This document shows, piece by piece, positions 1 through 8,149 of a stretch of DNA of 64,000 nucleotides. Within the stretch, counting starts at the first letter, position 1, and each line of letters starts with the position of its first letter. The stretch comes from Martinezella hainanensis (lineage in GTDB: Bacteria; Pseudomonadota; Alphaproteobacteria; Rhizobiales; Rhizobiaceae): contig NZ_FMAC01000006.1 in assembly GCF_900094555.1 (NCBI RefSeq), positions 434,001 through 498,000 of the forward strand. The letters run 5' to 3'. The notes beneath the pieces are model-generated. The model ran no database searches. It saw nothing but the letters and a program-made list of their open reading frames with translations, and was not told the DNA's origin. The translations under genes and the position numbers were made by a program.

Positions 1-186
1 GCCTATCAGAAAGTTGGTGTCGACACCTTCATCCTCTCCGGCATGCCGCTTCTGGAGGAGGCCTACCGCTTCGGCGAACTCGTTCTGCCACGGCTTCCCG
101 TTGAGCGCGCATCGCCAGAACGCAAGCATTTCACCTGGTCGACACTGTTCGATCGCGACCTTGGCGGAAAGCCCGCGCATGGCTGA
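1..186 (+). CDS. ssuD: FMNH2-dependent alkanesulfonate monooxygenase, C-terminal end (SsuD)
   Basis: This is the last 61 codons of a gene that begins before the window. The visible reading frame starts at base 1 and ends with TGA at 184-186. The segment VGVDTFILSGMPLLEEAYRF followed by GELVLPRLP matches the C-terminal end of SsuD, the luciferase-like (LLM) flavin monooxygenase that releases sulfite from alkanesulfonates in the cytoplasm using reduced FMN. Its stop codon overlaps the start of the following permease gene by 8 bases, so it is the upstream cistron of the ssu transporter operon. Catalytic residues lie outside the window. No flavin reductase gene (ssuE) is visible. Confidence 0.85.
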   Translation, partial: AYQKVGVDTFILSGMPLLEEAYRFGELVLPRLPVERASPERKHFTWSTLFDRDLGGKPAHG

Positions 187-1015
187 AATTTCGACGACAG
201 ATCGAGACATCTCCCGCCGCCTCAATAGCTCACCCCCGCATCGATCGGCTAATAAAGGATTGGCGCGATTTGCGACCCGCCTCGTCTCGCCGGTCGCAAT
301 CATCATTGTCTGGCAGATCGCCAGCATGACGGGACTTCTGTCACCGCACACCCTTGCCTCGCCCGGCGAAATCCTTGGCGCAGCAGATCGATTGATCATG
401 TCGGGCGAACTGATAACAGGCCTCGCAATCTCTTTCTTGCGCGTCTTGCTCGGCTTTTCCATTGCCTTCGTCGCCGGCGTCGCGCTGGCGCTTGCGGCAG
501 GCCTCTCCAGGCTTGGGGAATCCGCCATCGACCCTCCGCTTCAGATGCTGAAGGCCATGCCGTTTCTCGGTCTTTTGCCCCTCTTCATCCTGTGGTTCGG
601 TATCGGCGAAGCGCCGAAGATCGGCCTGGTCGCGTTCGGCGCTGTCTTCCCGATCTATCTGACCCTGCACGGCGGTATTCGCGGTATTGACCGGAAACTC
701 GTCGAAGCCGGCCGCACGCTCGGTCTCGATACATCGGGCATTATCCGCCATATCATCATCCCCGGCGCGCTGCCCTCCCTTCTGATCGGCGTTCGATATG
801 GCCTCAGTGTTGCCTGGTTGAGCCTCGTGGTCGGCGAACAGATCAACGCGTCCAGCGGCATCGGCTACATCATCACCTACGCCCGGGACTTCCTGCAGAC
901 GGATGTCATCGTGGTCTGCCTTATGGTCTATGCCATTATGGGGCTGGTAACGGATGGGTTCGTCCGGCTGATCGAAGCCTATGCGCTACGCTGGCGCCCT
1001 CAGGTGATCGCATGA
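179..1015 (+). CDS. ssuC: Aliphatic sulfonate ABC transporter permease (SsuC)
   Basis: A 278-residue inner-membrane permease of the BPD-transport (MetI-like) family. About six hydrophobic segments are visible. The cytoplasmic EAA loop is seen as EAGRTLGLDTSG followed by IIIPGALP near residues 176-200; this loop contacts the ATPase. The open frame extends upstream to base 14, but the ATG at 179 is preferred because it gives an 8-base overlap with ssuD and a normal SsuC length. It overlaps the next gene by ATGA at 1012-1015, which suggests translational coupling. Substrate assignment to sulfonates rests on the ssuD neighbour; TauC and nitrate permeases are close relatives. Confidence 0.88.
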   Translation: MAEISTTDRDISRRLNSSPPHRSANKGLARFATRLVSPVAIIIVWQIASMTGLLSPHTLASPGEILGAADRLIMSGELITGLAISFLRVLLGFSIAFVAGVALALAAGLSRLGESAIDPPLQMLKAMPFLGLLPLFILWFGIGEAPKIGLVAFGAVFPIYLTLHGGIRGIDRKLVEAGRTLGLDTSGIIRHIIIPGALPSLLIGVRYGLSVAWLSLVVGEQINASSGIGYIITYARDFLQTDVIVVCLMVYAIMGLVTDGFVRLIEAYALRWRPQVIA

Positions 1016-1716
1016 CGGCGCTGGTCGATATTCGTGGCCTTACGCGCTCCTTCGGCGGTCCGGCAATCCTTAGCGGCATCGATCTGACGATCGCGAAGGG
1101 CGAATTCGTTGCCCTGCTCGGCCGCAGCGGTTCGGGTAAGTCCACCTTGCTGCGCGTGCTTGCCGGCCTGGATGATGCGCCGGCTCAGCAATTGCAGCTC
1201 CCCCGCCGTCGTTCGGTCGTGTTTCAGGAGCCGAGACTGATGCCGTGGAAAACCGTGATCGACAACATCACGCTTGGCGTCAAACGTCAGGATGCACGCT
1301 CCATTGCAGAGCAAGCACTCGAGGATGTCGGCCTTTCGCATCGGCGGAACGCCTGGCCACTCACCCTCTCTGGAGGCGAGGCTCAGCGTGCGGCCCTCGC
1401 CCGCGCGCTCGTGCGCGAGCCCGAACTCCTGCTGCTGGACGAGCCTTTCGCTGCCCTCGATGCGTTAACGCGCATGCGCATGCATGGGCTGGTGTTCGAT
1501 CTCTGGCAAAAGCATAAGCCTGCAGTGCTGCTGGTCACCCACGACATCGGAGAGGCCATCACCCTCGCTGACCGCATCCTGGTGCTCGAAAATGGTCGTT
1601 TCACCAAGGAGATACTCGTGACCCTCGACCATCCTCGACAGCGCAACGGCCCGGAAGCCAGTCGCATTGAAGCCGAGCTTCTAACAGAGCTCGGCGTAGA
1701 ACCTTCACATGCCTGA
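1012..1716 (+). CDS. ssuB: Aliphatic sulfonate ABC transporter ATP-binding protein (SsuB)
   Basis: A 234-residue ABC ATPase that energises sulfonate import from the cytoplasmic side. Walker A is GRSGSGKST (residues 37-45), the Q-loop is FQEPRLMPW, the signature is LSGGEAQR (119-126), Walker B with catalytic Glu is LLLLDEP (139-145), and the switch His lies in VTHDIGEA. The FQEPRLMPW Q-loop is typical of the nitrate/sulfonate/taurine ATPase family. It starts in a 4-base ATGA overlap with ssuC. The ssuA frame opens 8 bases before its end, although the likely ssuA start is further on. Length and motifs are complete. Confidence 0.9.
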   Translation: MTALVDIRGLTRSFGGPAILSGIDLTIAKGEFVALLGRSGSGKSTLLRVLAGLDDAPAQQLQLPRRRSVVFQEPRLMPWKTVIDNITLGVKRQDARSIAEQALEDVGLSHRRNAWPLTLSGGEAQRAALARALVREPELLLLDEPFAALDALTRMRMHGLVFDLWQKHKPAVLLVTHDIGEAITLADRILVLENGRFTKEILVTLDHPRQRNGPEASRIEAELLTELGVEPSHA

Positions 1717-1762
1717 ATTCATCGCTTCTCAGCACGCCATTTCGGCAGATCGGAACAGCAAA

Positions 1763-2716
1763 ATGATCACTAAACGCCAATTCTTCATTGCCATGGCGGT
1801 AACGGCCGCAATCGCGAGCCTTGCACCTGCCGCCCAGGCAGCCGATCAGGTCGTGCGCATCGGCTGGCTAAGGGGGCCGAACGACATCACGCTCGCCAAA
1901 TCACGTGGCACGCTTGAAAAAGCACTCGCTGAAAAAGGCATCAAGGTGGAATGGGCCGGTCCCTTTCCTGCGGCCGCTCCCGCCTTCGAAGCCCTGAATG
2001 CCGGCAGCATAGACATTACGGCCGGCAGCTCGACATCCGCAATTGCGGCACTTGCCGCCAAGATTCCGCTGGTCGTCTTCGCCTATCAGAAAATGGCACC
2101 GGCATCGGAGGGCATTGTCGTCAAGAAGGATTCCAGCATCAATTCGATCAAGGATCTTGCCGGCAAGAAGGTTGCCGTCAATCGCGGCGGCACGGGCGAA
2201 TATCTGCTCATGCAAGGTCTCGCGACCAATGGTATCGACCCGAAAAGCGTAGAGCGCGTCTATCTCAGCCCAAGCGACAGCGGCCCGAGCTTCACGCAAG
2301 GCCATGTCGACGCCTGGGCGACTTGGGATCCGTTTCTAACGATTGCCGAGAAAGCCTATGACGGCAAGGTTGTTGCCGACGGCACCGCCATACGCTCGGA
2401 CAATGCCGTCGTCCTGGTCGCAAGCAAGGAGTTCGCCCAATCCAAGTCTGACCAACTGCAACTCGTCTTCGACGTGATCAAATCGGAAAATGCCTGGGCA
2501 ATCGCCAACAAGACCGAAGCCGGAGCCATCTGGGTCAAGGAAATGAATGTTCCGGCCGACCTTGCTCAGAAAATCGGCGAAAACAATGCTGTACCAACCA
2601 CTGCGGTCTCCAAGGCCGATGCCGATCAGATCACCAAAGTGGCCGAGTGGTACGCCAGGAGCGGCATCATTCCGGCCCTTCCTGACGTCGACTCGGGCAT
2701 TGTCTCGCTCAAATAG
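1763..2716 (+). CDS. ssuA: Aliphatic sulfonate ABC transporter substrate-binding protein (SsuA)
   Basis: A 317-residue periplasmic binding protein. The frame is open from 1709, but the ATG at 1763 is preferred because it begins a clean Sec signal peptide: positive MITKRQ, a hydrophobic core, and a likely cleavage after AAQA near residue 26. The mature protein begins with VRIGW, followed by ITAGSSTSA, TWDPF and other features of the SsuA/TauA/NrtA fold. It is the last gene of the ssuD-ssuC-ssuB-ssuA operon; in E. coli ssuA precedes ssuD. The binding protein decides substrate range, so other sulfonates including taurine remain possible. Confidence 0.83.
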   Translation: MITKRQFFIAMAVTAAIASLAPAAQAADQVVRIGWLRGPNDITLAKSRGTLEKALAEKGIKVEWAGPFPAAAPAFEALNAGSIDITAGSSTSAIAALAAKIPLVVFAYQKMAPASEGIVVKKDSSINSIKDLAGKKVAVNRGGTGEYLLMQGLATNGIDPKSVERVYLSPSDSGPSFTQGHVDAWATWDPFLTIAEKAYDGKVVADGTAIRSDNAVVLVASKEFAQSKSDQLQLVFDVIKSENAWAIANKTEAGAIWVKEMNVPADLAQKIGENNAVPTTAVSKADADQITKVAEWYARSGIIPALPDVDSGIVSLK

Positions 2717-2762
2717 GTGGCAAGAAGCGATACTTTTTCCAATCCCTACCACGTCGCTGCGG

Positions 2763-3497
2763 TCACCCCATTCGCCACCCGCCGTTCACTGAAATCACGG
2801 TTCCGGTGACAAATGATCCCGCCTCCGACGCAAGCCAGAGTACGGCACCCGCAATGTCGGCCGGGCTACCCGCGCGGCCTATCGGAGTTGCCGCGATGAT
2901 CTCTGACACACGATCATCCGGCCAGCTCTCGGTAAAACCGGTGCCTGCGATGAAGCCGGGCGCTATTGCGTTTGCGGTGATGGCGCGCGGCGCAAGTTCG
3001 CGCGCCAGAGCGTAGGTCAGACCATGCAAACCAGCCTTGGCGGCGGCATAGGCCAACCCTCCGGCTCGACTTCCTCCCGTTTGCGCACCGATCGAGCTGA
3101 TATTGATGACGCGGCCACCAGGACCGGCAAGCTTCGGCGCCGCGATCGTGGTGGCAAGGAAACTGCCCTTCAAATTGGCATCGACGACAGCGTCCCAATT
3201 CCGCTCTGCTTCGTCAGCCTGGGTCGCAAGGCTGACAGGGAGAACAAAGCCTGCAGCATTCACAAGAACGTCTATGCGACTGAAATCCGCAAATGCGCTT
3301 TCCACCTCGCTTCGGTTACCAACATCGGCACGACGCCATTGCGTGAACGGGCCTAGACGATCCGCAGCCTGTACAAGCCGGTCTTTATTGCGTCCCACGA
3401 TCACCACTGTGTAGCCGGCTTGCACCAACGACTGGGCGATGCCAAATCCTATCCCGCTTGCACCCCCGGTCACGATTGCAATCTGCGTTTCTGTCAT
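2763..3497 (-). CDS. SDR family NAD(P)-dependent oxidoreductase
   Basis: A 244-residue classical short-chain dehydrogenase/reductase with a Rossmann fold. The cofactor motif TGGASGIG is at residues 10-17, NAAG at 80-83, the active-site Ser near 134-135 (NISSIG), and Tyr150 and Lys154 in YAAAK. The frame opens 30 bases earlier, but the ATG at 3497 is chosen because GGAG sits 8 bases before it. It is transcribed divergently from a LysR gene, with about 100 bases between them, so it is a likely target of that regulator. It ends close to and convergent with ssuA. The substrate cannot be read from the sequence; 3-oxoacyl-ACP reductase-like and sugar or steroid dehydrogenases share this pattern. 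Confidence 0.88.
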   Translation of the reverse strand: MTETQIAIVTGGASGIGFGIAQSLVQAGYTVVIVGRNKDRLVQAADRLGPFTQWRRADVGNRSEVESAFADFSRIDVLVNAAGFVLPVSLATQADEAERNWDAVVDANLKGSFLATTIAAPKLAGPGGRVINISSIGAQTGGSRAGGLAYAAAKAGLHGLTYALARELAPRAITANAIAPGFIAGTGFTESWPDDRVSEIIAATPIGRAGSPADIAGAVLWLASEAGSFVTGTVISVNGGWRMG

Positions 3498-3578
3498 GCC
3501 GACATCTCCTTCGCGCATCGATTTCAAAAAGGATGAGCCAGGCTTCTCAATATGTCGAATACACTTTATCGCATCGTT

Positions 3579-3597
3579 TGATATGATATATGTATCA
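3579..3597. promoter_or_regulatory. Candidate LysR operator next to the LysR start codon
   Basis: TGATA and TATCA form an inverted repeat with a 9-base AT-rich centre, one base before the ATG at 3599. An AT-rich dyad in a divergent LysR/target gap fits the usual T-N11-A type site and autoregulation. This is inference from position and symmetry only. Confidence 0.35.
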
Positions 3598-3598
3598 C

Positions 3599-4525
3599 AT
3601 GCTCAGCCTTCGCCAATTCCAGCAATTCCTTGCAGTTGCCGAAACCATGAATTTTCATCGTGCGGCGGAACGCCTCAACATGGCACAGCCGCCACTGACG
3701 ACAGCCATCCGTCAAATAGAGGAGGAAATCGGCGTACGTCTGTTCGAGCGCACCAACAGGATCACGGGCCTAACCCCAGCAGGCGAGATCTTCCGTGAGG
3801 AGGCACGGCGGACCATAGCTCAGGCCGAACGTGCTGTGGCTTTGGCAAAACGTGCCGGCGAAGGCATCATTGGAACGTTGCGCATCGGTTTTGTCGCCAG
3901 CTCCATCCACCATCTCGTGCCGCAAATCGTCGCCGAGTTTCGAAAGGCCTATCCCTTGGTCGCGCTGGAATTGGAAGAGGCCACATCCGCACGGCAGCTC
4001 ACCGCGATCACGGCGGACCGGATGGATATCGGCCTTGTGGCGTTGCCAATCCCTCCTGACAAGAAAACCCGTGTATCGACAAGCGTTCTGCTGCAAAGCC
4101 GGCTTGTTGCCGCGATTCCAGCCAGCCATCCTTTAGCATCGGCACCGTTGCTTCCCCTTGCGGCCTTAATAGAGGAATCGTGGGTTCTATTTCCAGAAGG
4201 CGAAGGTCCGGGGCTTCATTCCGCAATCATGCGGGCATGCGCCGAAGCAGGATTTTCACCGCGCGTCGGTCAGCGCGCCGTGCAAATGGAAACGATAGTC
4301 GGTCTGGTCTCCGCAGGCCTCGGCGTATCGTTGGTGCCTGAAGCATTTCTATCGTCCAAGCGGGAGGGAGTAATTTTTCGGCATCTCGATGGCGTGGGCA
4401 CGCCCATACCCTATCAGCTAGGTTTCGCGTGGCGGAGCGAACAACCTTCACCCGTCCTATCTTCTTTTCTGCGTTTCCTGGAGCAACTCAGGCAAGGCGG
4501 CTTTCTTTCGCTGGCAGGAGCTTGA
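3599..4525 (+). CDS. LysR-type transcriptional regulator
   Basis: A 308-residue regulator. Residues 1-60 form the winged HTH typical of the family (SLRQFQQFLAVAETMNFHRA, then PPLTTAIRQIEEEIG and LFERTNR). A coiled linker and a periplasmic-binding-like effector domain follow. An in-frame ATG at 3590 would add three residues; the ATG at 3599 is equally possible. It is divergent from the SDR gene at 2763-3497, so that SDR is the probable target. The effector is unknown. Nothing is truncated. Confidence 0.9.
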   Translation: MLSLRQFQQFLAVAETMNFHRAAERLNMAQPPLTTAIRQIEEEIGVRLFERTNRITGLTPAGEIFREEARRTIAQAERAVALAKRAGEGIIGTLRIGFVASSIHHLVPQIVAEFRKAYPLVALELEEATSARQLTAITADRMDIGLVALPIPPDKKTRVSTSVLLQSRLVAAIPASHPLASAPLLPLAALIEESWVLFPEGEGPGLHSAIMRACAEAGFSPRVGQRAVQMETIVGLVSAGLGVSLVPEAFLSSKREGVIFRHLDGVGTPIPYQLGFAWRSEQPSPVLSSFLRFLEQLRQGGFLSLAGA

Positions 4526-4843
4526 TCATTCCTTGCCTCCTCGAATTCAAATCGCCACCGGCTCTTCCACCGGCTCTCTTAGTCGCGACAACCCGAGGAA
4601 GATCGGGGACGACACGGATGAGAAATGAGTTTTCCGTTCAGGCATGTGAGGCGACCATGGTTCGGTCGCTGGAAGGCCACTTTGAACAAGACTTCAACTG
4701 GAGCCAAAAATAACCGTAGGGCCGAACCATTATTGGATAACGAAGCTTGCCAACAGCCGGAAATACCGCCTTCCCAAACAACCCCCTGGGGCTTCTACCT
4801 GCAATTGGCGCAGCTCGAGCGTAGTGGTCTGACCAATATTTGA

Positions 4844-5035
4844 AAGGTTTGCTACGCAAAGAATGCATTCCCCGCAATACACGGATATGCATCGGAGCTG
4901 GTCGCGGTGGCGTTGCATTGGGCAGACTGGGAACTGCGGATTCGAGAAGTCCGTGCCTTCGCCCACCCTGAAAATGCGGCCTCAAGGAAAATCTTGGAGA
5001 CGGCAGGCTTCAGGACGGTTCGCTTCGTCCCATAA
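4844..5035 (+). pseudogene. GNAT acetyltransferase C-terminal remnant
   Basis: Frame reading from 4844 to the TAA at 5033-5035 gives about 63 residues without a start codon, bounded upstream by a stop at 4841-4843. It contains HGYASELVAVALHWA and then AHPENAASRKILETAGF. The second segment is the classic end of GCN5-related acetyltransferases of the RimJ/RimL type (beta-strand, N-A-A-S-R-x-x-L-E-x-x-G-F). A full protein of this family is about 170-190 residues, so roughly the N-terminal two thirds is missing. No matching upstream segment was found in the other frames. Probably a decayed gene. Confidence 0.6.
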
Positions 5036-5198
5036 ATGAACCGCCTGCTCCTTTCCAGACCCAGACGAGAAGATAACACAGCCGATTGAAGCCAATGAAA
5101 GGCGTATCTTCCATCTGGAACGCGCAGGCAGAAGTTGCGAATGCCTGGCGGCTCCATCGCTCAAATCGGCAAATTTATTGCGCAATTCCAACGACTCG

Positions 5199-5232
5199 GA
5201 CGCCTCGACCGGATGAGGAAGGTCGAGGCGTC
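5199..5232. terminator. 12-bp inverted repeat, possible terminator
   Basis: GACGCCTCGACC (5199-5210) and GGTCGAGGCGTC (5221-5232) are perfect complements with a 10-base loop. The hairpin lies about 70 bases beyond the end of the minus-strand gene at 5300-5683. No T-run follows on either strand, so intrinsic termination is only a possibility. Confidence 0.45.
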
Positions 5233-5299
5233 GAAGGAAGCCGTGATCGCAGATCAGGCCACGATCATTCCGCATGTGCATATTCGGCGAAAGCAAAGC

Positions 5300-5683
5300 C
5301 TAGTGGCGGTCGTGGCCATGACCGTGGTCGCCATGATGCTCCGACGAGCTGGACGACGTCGATGGCGCACTCACCCCGACATTGCCTGAGTCAATCAGGT
5401 CAGCGGAGGATGCGGTGCGGTCAAGGAGTGCGTCGACCCGATTCAGATCGCCCTCGCATCGTCCCTCCTGCCGATTGTGATGGGCGTCCATCGCGGCGGA
5501 ATAAAGTCCCATGGCTTCGCTCTTCTGTTGCCCCATCGGAGCATCTCGCAGCTCCGTTCCGGTCAGTTGAAGACCTTCCACGCAGCTCAGCGCGGCAAAG
5601 CTTGGAACGGATGAAGCCGCAAGAGCGGCAAAACTCGCTCCCAGGACAGCGAAAACGATCGTCGGTTTGGGCATTTTCAACAT
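5300..5683 (-). CDS. Small secreted protein with Ser/His-rich C-terminus
   Basis: A 127-residue protein of unknown function. The ATG at 5683 is preferred over upstream in-frame starts because GGAGG lies 5 bases before it. The N-terminus is a Sec signal peptide (MLKMPKPT, then a hydrophobic core rich in Ala, cleavage likely near SFA). The mature part is about 100 residues and ends in a low-complexity tail: a run of five serines and then HHGDHGHGHDRH. The clustered histidines could bind transition metal ions; that is inference. The middle segment TELRDAPMGQQKSEAMGLYS looks helical. An imperfect FNR/FixK-like box lies about 125 bases upstream at 5807-5820. Confidence 0.6.
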   Translation of the reverse strand: MLKMPKPTIVFAVLGASFAALAASSVPSFAALSCVEGLQLTGTELRDAPMGQQKSEAMGLYSAAMDAHHNRQEGRCEGDLNRVDALLDRTASSADLIDSGNVGVSAPSTSSSSSEHHGDHGHGHDRH

Positions 5684-6323
5684 TGCAACCTCCATCAGGA
5701 GCGATTGCCGGTTCTGCCGAACGGGCACGATCTCCGATTTGTGAAAGCCCGGCGGTTTCTGCAACGCCGGCATCTGACAGTCTGAACCGCTTGGGATAGG
5801 CCCGATATGATCTGGATCAATGCATTCAACCTTTCGGCTGCATCGATCTTGACAAAGATGTCAGAAGTTGAATTTTCTTTTGCGACCAAGAAAGACGCGA
5901 TTGCCGCAAGGATGGTGATTGGTCTTGGCGTGCTGCCTACCAGGGGACGAAGCTACCGTCAGCTTAACCTTTGTTCCCAATATGAAATTTCGTCCGAGCA
6001 ATTACCAAAACGGGGTACGCTTGCGCATATCATCCCCCAATGGCATCCAGTTATTTCCCGTGCGGTCTTTTGCCGTTGCATGGGAGTTGAACAAATCATC
6101 ACAACTGTTTCACTAAGAAGTGCTTGGCTCGTGATACCGATCGCCCGCTGCTCATTACCCTGCTAATATGTTGTAAGATTTCAGGAAATCCTCAAATCTT
6201 CCCGGAAAGCGCTGCCTGCTTCTCGCCAATTGTTAATCCGAGTTAAGTTTTCGAAAAATACTCCCCATTATAATATTCTTCGCCGGGGGAATGTGTCGAT
6301 CTCGAATGCTGGAAGCATCCTAT
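5684..6323. other. Intergenic region, AT-richer than its surroundings
   Basis: No gene is supported. It separates the secreted Ser/His-rich protein (minus strand) from the Crp/Fnr-type regulator (plus strand), so it should hold both promoters. It contains the FNR/FixK-like box at 5807-5820 and a small perfect dyad GATTTC-AG-GAAATC at 6177-6190, about 135 bases before the regulator. Short frames at 5807-6166 and 5919-6116 lack recognisable motifs. Confidence 0.5.
5807..5820. promoter_or_regulatory. FNR/FixK-like box, one mismatch
   Basis: The sequence ATGATCTGGATCAA matches the anaerobox consensus TTGAT-N4-ATCAA at nine of ten fixed positions. It is upstream of the minus-strand secreted protein, with the box centre about 130 bases from the start codon. 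Whether it is used is unknown. Confidence 0.4.
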
Positions 6324-7076
6324 ATGCCGCATGATCTACTTCCACCTGGCAGAAAGTCCGGCATCCCTTCTGCCACGACAAGCCGGAATATGTATCACCT
6401 ATCCCTGCATATGTCCTACTTGACTAATGGTAGAGGGGCACTGGATGCGCTTGTCACTCGCAAACGCATCTGCATGAAAGGATGTGATATCATCCACGAG
6501 GGGAAGGAAGGTCGAAGCGCATATTTGATTTATAATGGCTGGGCCTGCTCTTATCGGCTCTTGCGCAATGGAACACGACAGATCATCAATTTCCATGTTC
6601 CAGGTGATCTGTTGGGTATTAGGCGACTTCTATCCCCCAATTTCGACGATAACCTTTGCGCCATAACATGTATTGAATTAGGAGAGATCGACATTGATAG
6701 CCTTTTAACGATGCTTTGTACCGATAATCGCCTTTCCATGTCTATTCTTTGGTCTGCATTTCGAGAGGAGGCCATCATAGCCCAACATCTGGTTGATATC
6801 GGGCGACGCAAGCCCATCAATAGGGCCGCACATTTTTTTCTCGAACTTGGTGCCAGATTGAACCTTGCCGGCTTCGGCGCGAAGACTGAATATGATTGTC
6901 CCTTGACGCAATCTCTGATCGCCGATGCACTGGGGCTGACCGCCGTTCATTTCAATCGCGTTCTAAAGCAGCTGCGCGAGTTGAATGCGATGACATTTCA
7001 TAACGGGCGAGTGGAATTTCTTGATGATCGAAAGCTGGAGCATCTGGCGGATTTCGACTCGTCTTACCTGCGATAG
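6324..7076 (+). CDS. Crp/Fnr family transcriptional regulator
   Basis: A roughly 250-residue regulator. The N-terminal half is a cyclic-nucleotide-binding-type beta-barrel (HEGKEGRSAYLIYNGWACSY, then NGTRQIINFHVPGDLLG). The C-terminal half carries a winged HTH (PLTQSLIADALGLTAVHFNR, then VLKQLREL). This matches Crp/Fnr regulators of the type common in rhizobia. No FNR-type iron-sulfur cysteine cluster is visible, so direct oxygen sensing is unlikely. Start choice: the frame opens at 6291, but ATG 6324 has GGAAG 8 bases upstream. It stands alone, with a long AT-rich leader. Confidence 0.82.
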   Translation: MPHDLLPPGRKSGIPSATTSRNMYHLSLHMSYLTNGRGALDALVTRKRICMKGCDIIHEGKEGRSAYLIYNGWACSYRLLRNGTRQIINFHVPGDLLGIRRLLSPNFDDNLCAITCIELGEIDIDSLLTMLCTDNRLSMSILWSAFREEAIIAQHLVDIGRRKPINRAAHFFLELGARLNLAGFGAKTEYDCPLTQSLIADALGLTAVHFNRVLKQLRELNAMTFHNGRVEFLDDRKLEHLADFDSSYLR

Positions 7077-7162
7077 CCAGCGCGCGATATCGGTCGATTA
7101 CGCCTGGCTATATGGTATGGACAGCTAAACCGCACGCTGGAAAAAGGGGCTCCGGACGCTGG

Positions 7163-8065
7163 CTAGGCAATCTCGGGCTTTCGATAGTCGATGCCGTTTG
7201 CTGCAAATCGTTCCCGAAGCCATTTCGCCGCCGGCCCGGCCGGACGTTGTTTGTGCCACACGAGTTCGAGCGCGACCGGATGCGCCCCCTCGTCGAATTG
7301 AAGCATCGGCATCGCCAGTCTGGAAGCCAGGGGTGAGTTTTCCAGAATATGGGCAGGGATCAGCGCCCAGCCGATCCCCTGCTGCAGGATCTGCAAGATG
7401 ACCCAGTGGCTTTCGACCCACCATACCTCCGCGGCAACGCGCAAACGATGAGTTTCCGTGCCGTCGCTTCGCTTCGTCACCATGATCTGACGGTGACGTT
7501 TGAGCTCTTCCCAGGTAACGGGAGCCTGCGCCAGGGGATGGTCGCGGCCGCAGACCAGAATGAGGGGAACCCAGCCTATGGTGTGAAAGCCGAGCATGGG
7601 CGGAAGATCTTCCTGCCGCCACATCACGCCGAGATCGGCCTTGCCATCGAGAACGAGACCAACGACATCCTTGGTTGGCGGAAACAACAGTTCCAGTTCG
7701 ACATGCGGGAAGCGGTTGGCAAAGGCGGCAAACAGCGCCCCGGTCGATGGCTCGGGATACAATTCGTCAATCGCGACGACAAGCCGCGTCTCGACATGCT
7801 CTTCGAAGCTTCTTGCAACGCCGATCAAGTGTTCGCGACGATCAAGAAGCAACCTCGCCTCCGGCAGCAGCCGCCTGCCTGCCGCAGTCAATGTCGGATT
7901 CCGTGTCGCCCTGCTGAAAAGCTTGACGCCGAGATCATCCTCCAATGTCGAGACGAGAAGGCTTACAGCCGACTGCGCCTTGCGCAGATGCCGCGCGGCC
8001 GCCGAAAACGACCCGGTTTCGACGGCGGTGACGAAGGCTTCCAACTGCTCAAGCGAAACGGTCAT
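7163..8065 (-). CDS. LysR-type transcriptional regulator
   Basis: A 300-residue LysR protein. The N-terminal HTH reads SLEQLEAFVTAVETGSFSAA, then SAVSLLVSTLEDDLGVKLF; the effector-binding domain follows and appears complete. It is divergent from the PACE-type efflux gene at 8150, with an 84-base gap, which is the arrangement expected if it controls that gene. The gap holds CTATCT and AGATAG (8084-8089 and 8112-8117) as a wide inverted repeat that may be part of the operator. Confidence 0.88.
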   Translation of the reverse strand: MTVSLEQLEAFVTAVETGSFSAAARHLRKAQSAVSLLVSTLEDDLGVKLFSRATRNPTLTAAGRRLLPEARLLLDRREHLIGVARSFEEHVETRLVVAIDELYPEPSTGALFAAFANRFPHVELELLFPPTKDVVGLVLDGKADLGVMWRQEDLPPMLGFHTIGWVPLILVCGRDHPLAQAPVTWEELKRHRQIMVTKRSDGTETHRLRVAAEVWWVESHWVILQILQQGIGWALIPAHILENSPLASRLAMPMLQFDEGAHPVALELVWHKQRPAGPAAKWLRERFAANGIDYRKPEIA

Positions 8066-8149
8066 CTATTCGAATTTCAGATACTATCTAGCTTTACCTA
8101 TGAGGAATATCAGATAGAAACACCGCCGACAACAACAGAGGACTTTGAA

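Larger units (their letters stand above)
4526..5299. other. Gene-poor stretch with a GNAT remnant and a hairpin
   Basis: No intact gene is convincing here. The stretch contains the acetyltransferase remnant at 4844-5035 and a strong inverted repeat at 5199-5232. Short open frames on both strands (for example 4982-5296 on the minus strand) show no recognisable motifs, good start sites or conserved-looking composition. It looks like decaying sequence between two modules. Confidence 0.5.

Noticed and set aside
7349..8149. Long upstream extension of the PACE gene reading frame
   Set aside because: It runs antisense through the LysR gene; PACE proteins are about 145 residues, which matches the ATG at 8150.
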